DNA of 64,000 nucleotides, from contig JAYJMM010000004.1 of assembly GCA_037349105.1 (NCBI GenBank), positions 310,001 to 374,000 of the forward strand, given 5' to 3'. The notes beneath the pieces are model-generated. The model did no database searches. It saw only the letters and a program-made list of their open reading frames with translations, and was not told the DNA's origin. Source of the DNA: Limnomonas spitsbergensis. Its lineage: Eukaryota > Chlorophyta > Chlorophyceae > Chlamydomonadales. Within the stretch, counting starts at the first letter, position 1; the number at the start of each line of letters is the position of its first letter. A program made the position numbers and the translations under genes. Shown in pieces: positions 63,915 to 64,000 of this stretch.

Positions 63915-64000
63915 CGGGGGCGGATTCGGAGGGGCTCAGACGTTTATTTGCTGTCAAGTCGCTGTCTAACGGATGAGAGCTGGCGCAAGCAACGTAGGCA
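63915..64000. promoter_or_regulatory. Start of the VTE1 upstream region
   Basis: The last 86 bases lie upstream of the VTE1 start codon and would hold 5' UTR. No TATA-like box is visible and the promoter is mostly beyond the window. Confidence 0.3.

Overview
This is nuclear DNA of a green alga, most likely a chlamydomonadalean or volvocalean relative. The evidence is a pherophorin gene with hydroxyproline-type proline blocks, small GC-rich exons with GTGAGT-type donors in long repeat-rich introns, plastid-targeted tocopherol cyclase and PsbP-like proteins, decayed non-LTR retrotransposon pieces and short TTTAGGG telomere-like runs. I found no bacterial-style operon, rRNA gene, tRNA gene or CRISPR array.

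Layout. (1) About 0.5-19.1 kb, plus strand: the 3' part of an NPC1-like sterol transporter gene. Ten phase-consistent exons cover the last lumenal loop and last membrane block. Four more phase-consistent exons encode a glutamine- and glycine-rich tail of about 768 residues, probably of the same protein. (2) 21.9-26.3 kb, plus strand: a pherophorin gene with an apparent one-base frameshift in a C homopolymer. (3) 32.0-38.0 kb, minus strand: a complete seven-exon, 377-residue secreted protein joining a bulb-type lectin domain, a proline linker and a CAP/SCP domain. (4) 39.6-42.2 kb, minus strand: a complete eight-exon, 227-residue thylakoid-lumen PsbP-like protein (PPL1 type). (5) 45.1-63.9 kb, minus strand: a complete ten-exon, 497-residue tocopherol cyclase (VTE1). 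Its first intron is 9.8 kb and is almost entirely a 47-bp satellite with 193 indel-free periods.

Retroelement 3' fragments lie at about 11.9-12.5, 27.2-27.9 and 43.2-44.7 kb. A GC-rich, self-complementary dispersed element recurs in introns and spacers. About 19.1-21.9, 26.3-27.2, 28.3-32.0 and 38.0-39.5 kb hold no convincing gene.

The strongest unusual signal runs through all the large genes. Exon ends, together with their splice sites, recur as decayed tandem copies just inside the adjoining intron. This is seen in the NPC1-like, pherophorin, lectin-CAP and VTE1 genes. Several intronic minisatellites look like further amplifications of splice-site-proximal DNA: 40 bp in NPC1, and 63 bp and perhaps 43 bp in VTE1. 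In cell-biology terms the genes serve sterol traffic (NPC1-like), the extracellular matrix or secretion (pherophorin, lectin-CAP) and plastid photoprotection (VTE1 for tocopherol, PPL1 for photosystem II repair). VTE1 and PPL1 lie on the same strand about 2.9 kb apart.
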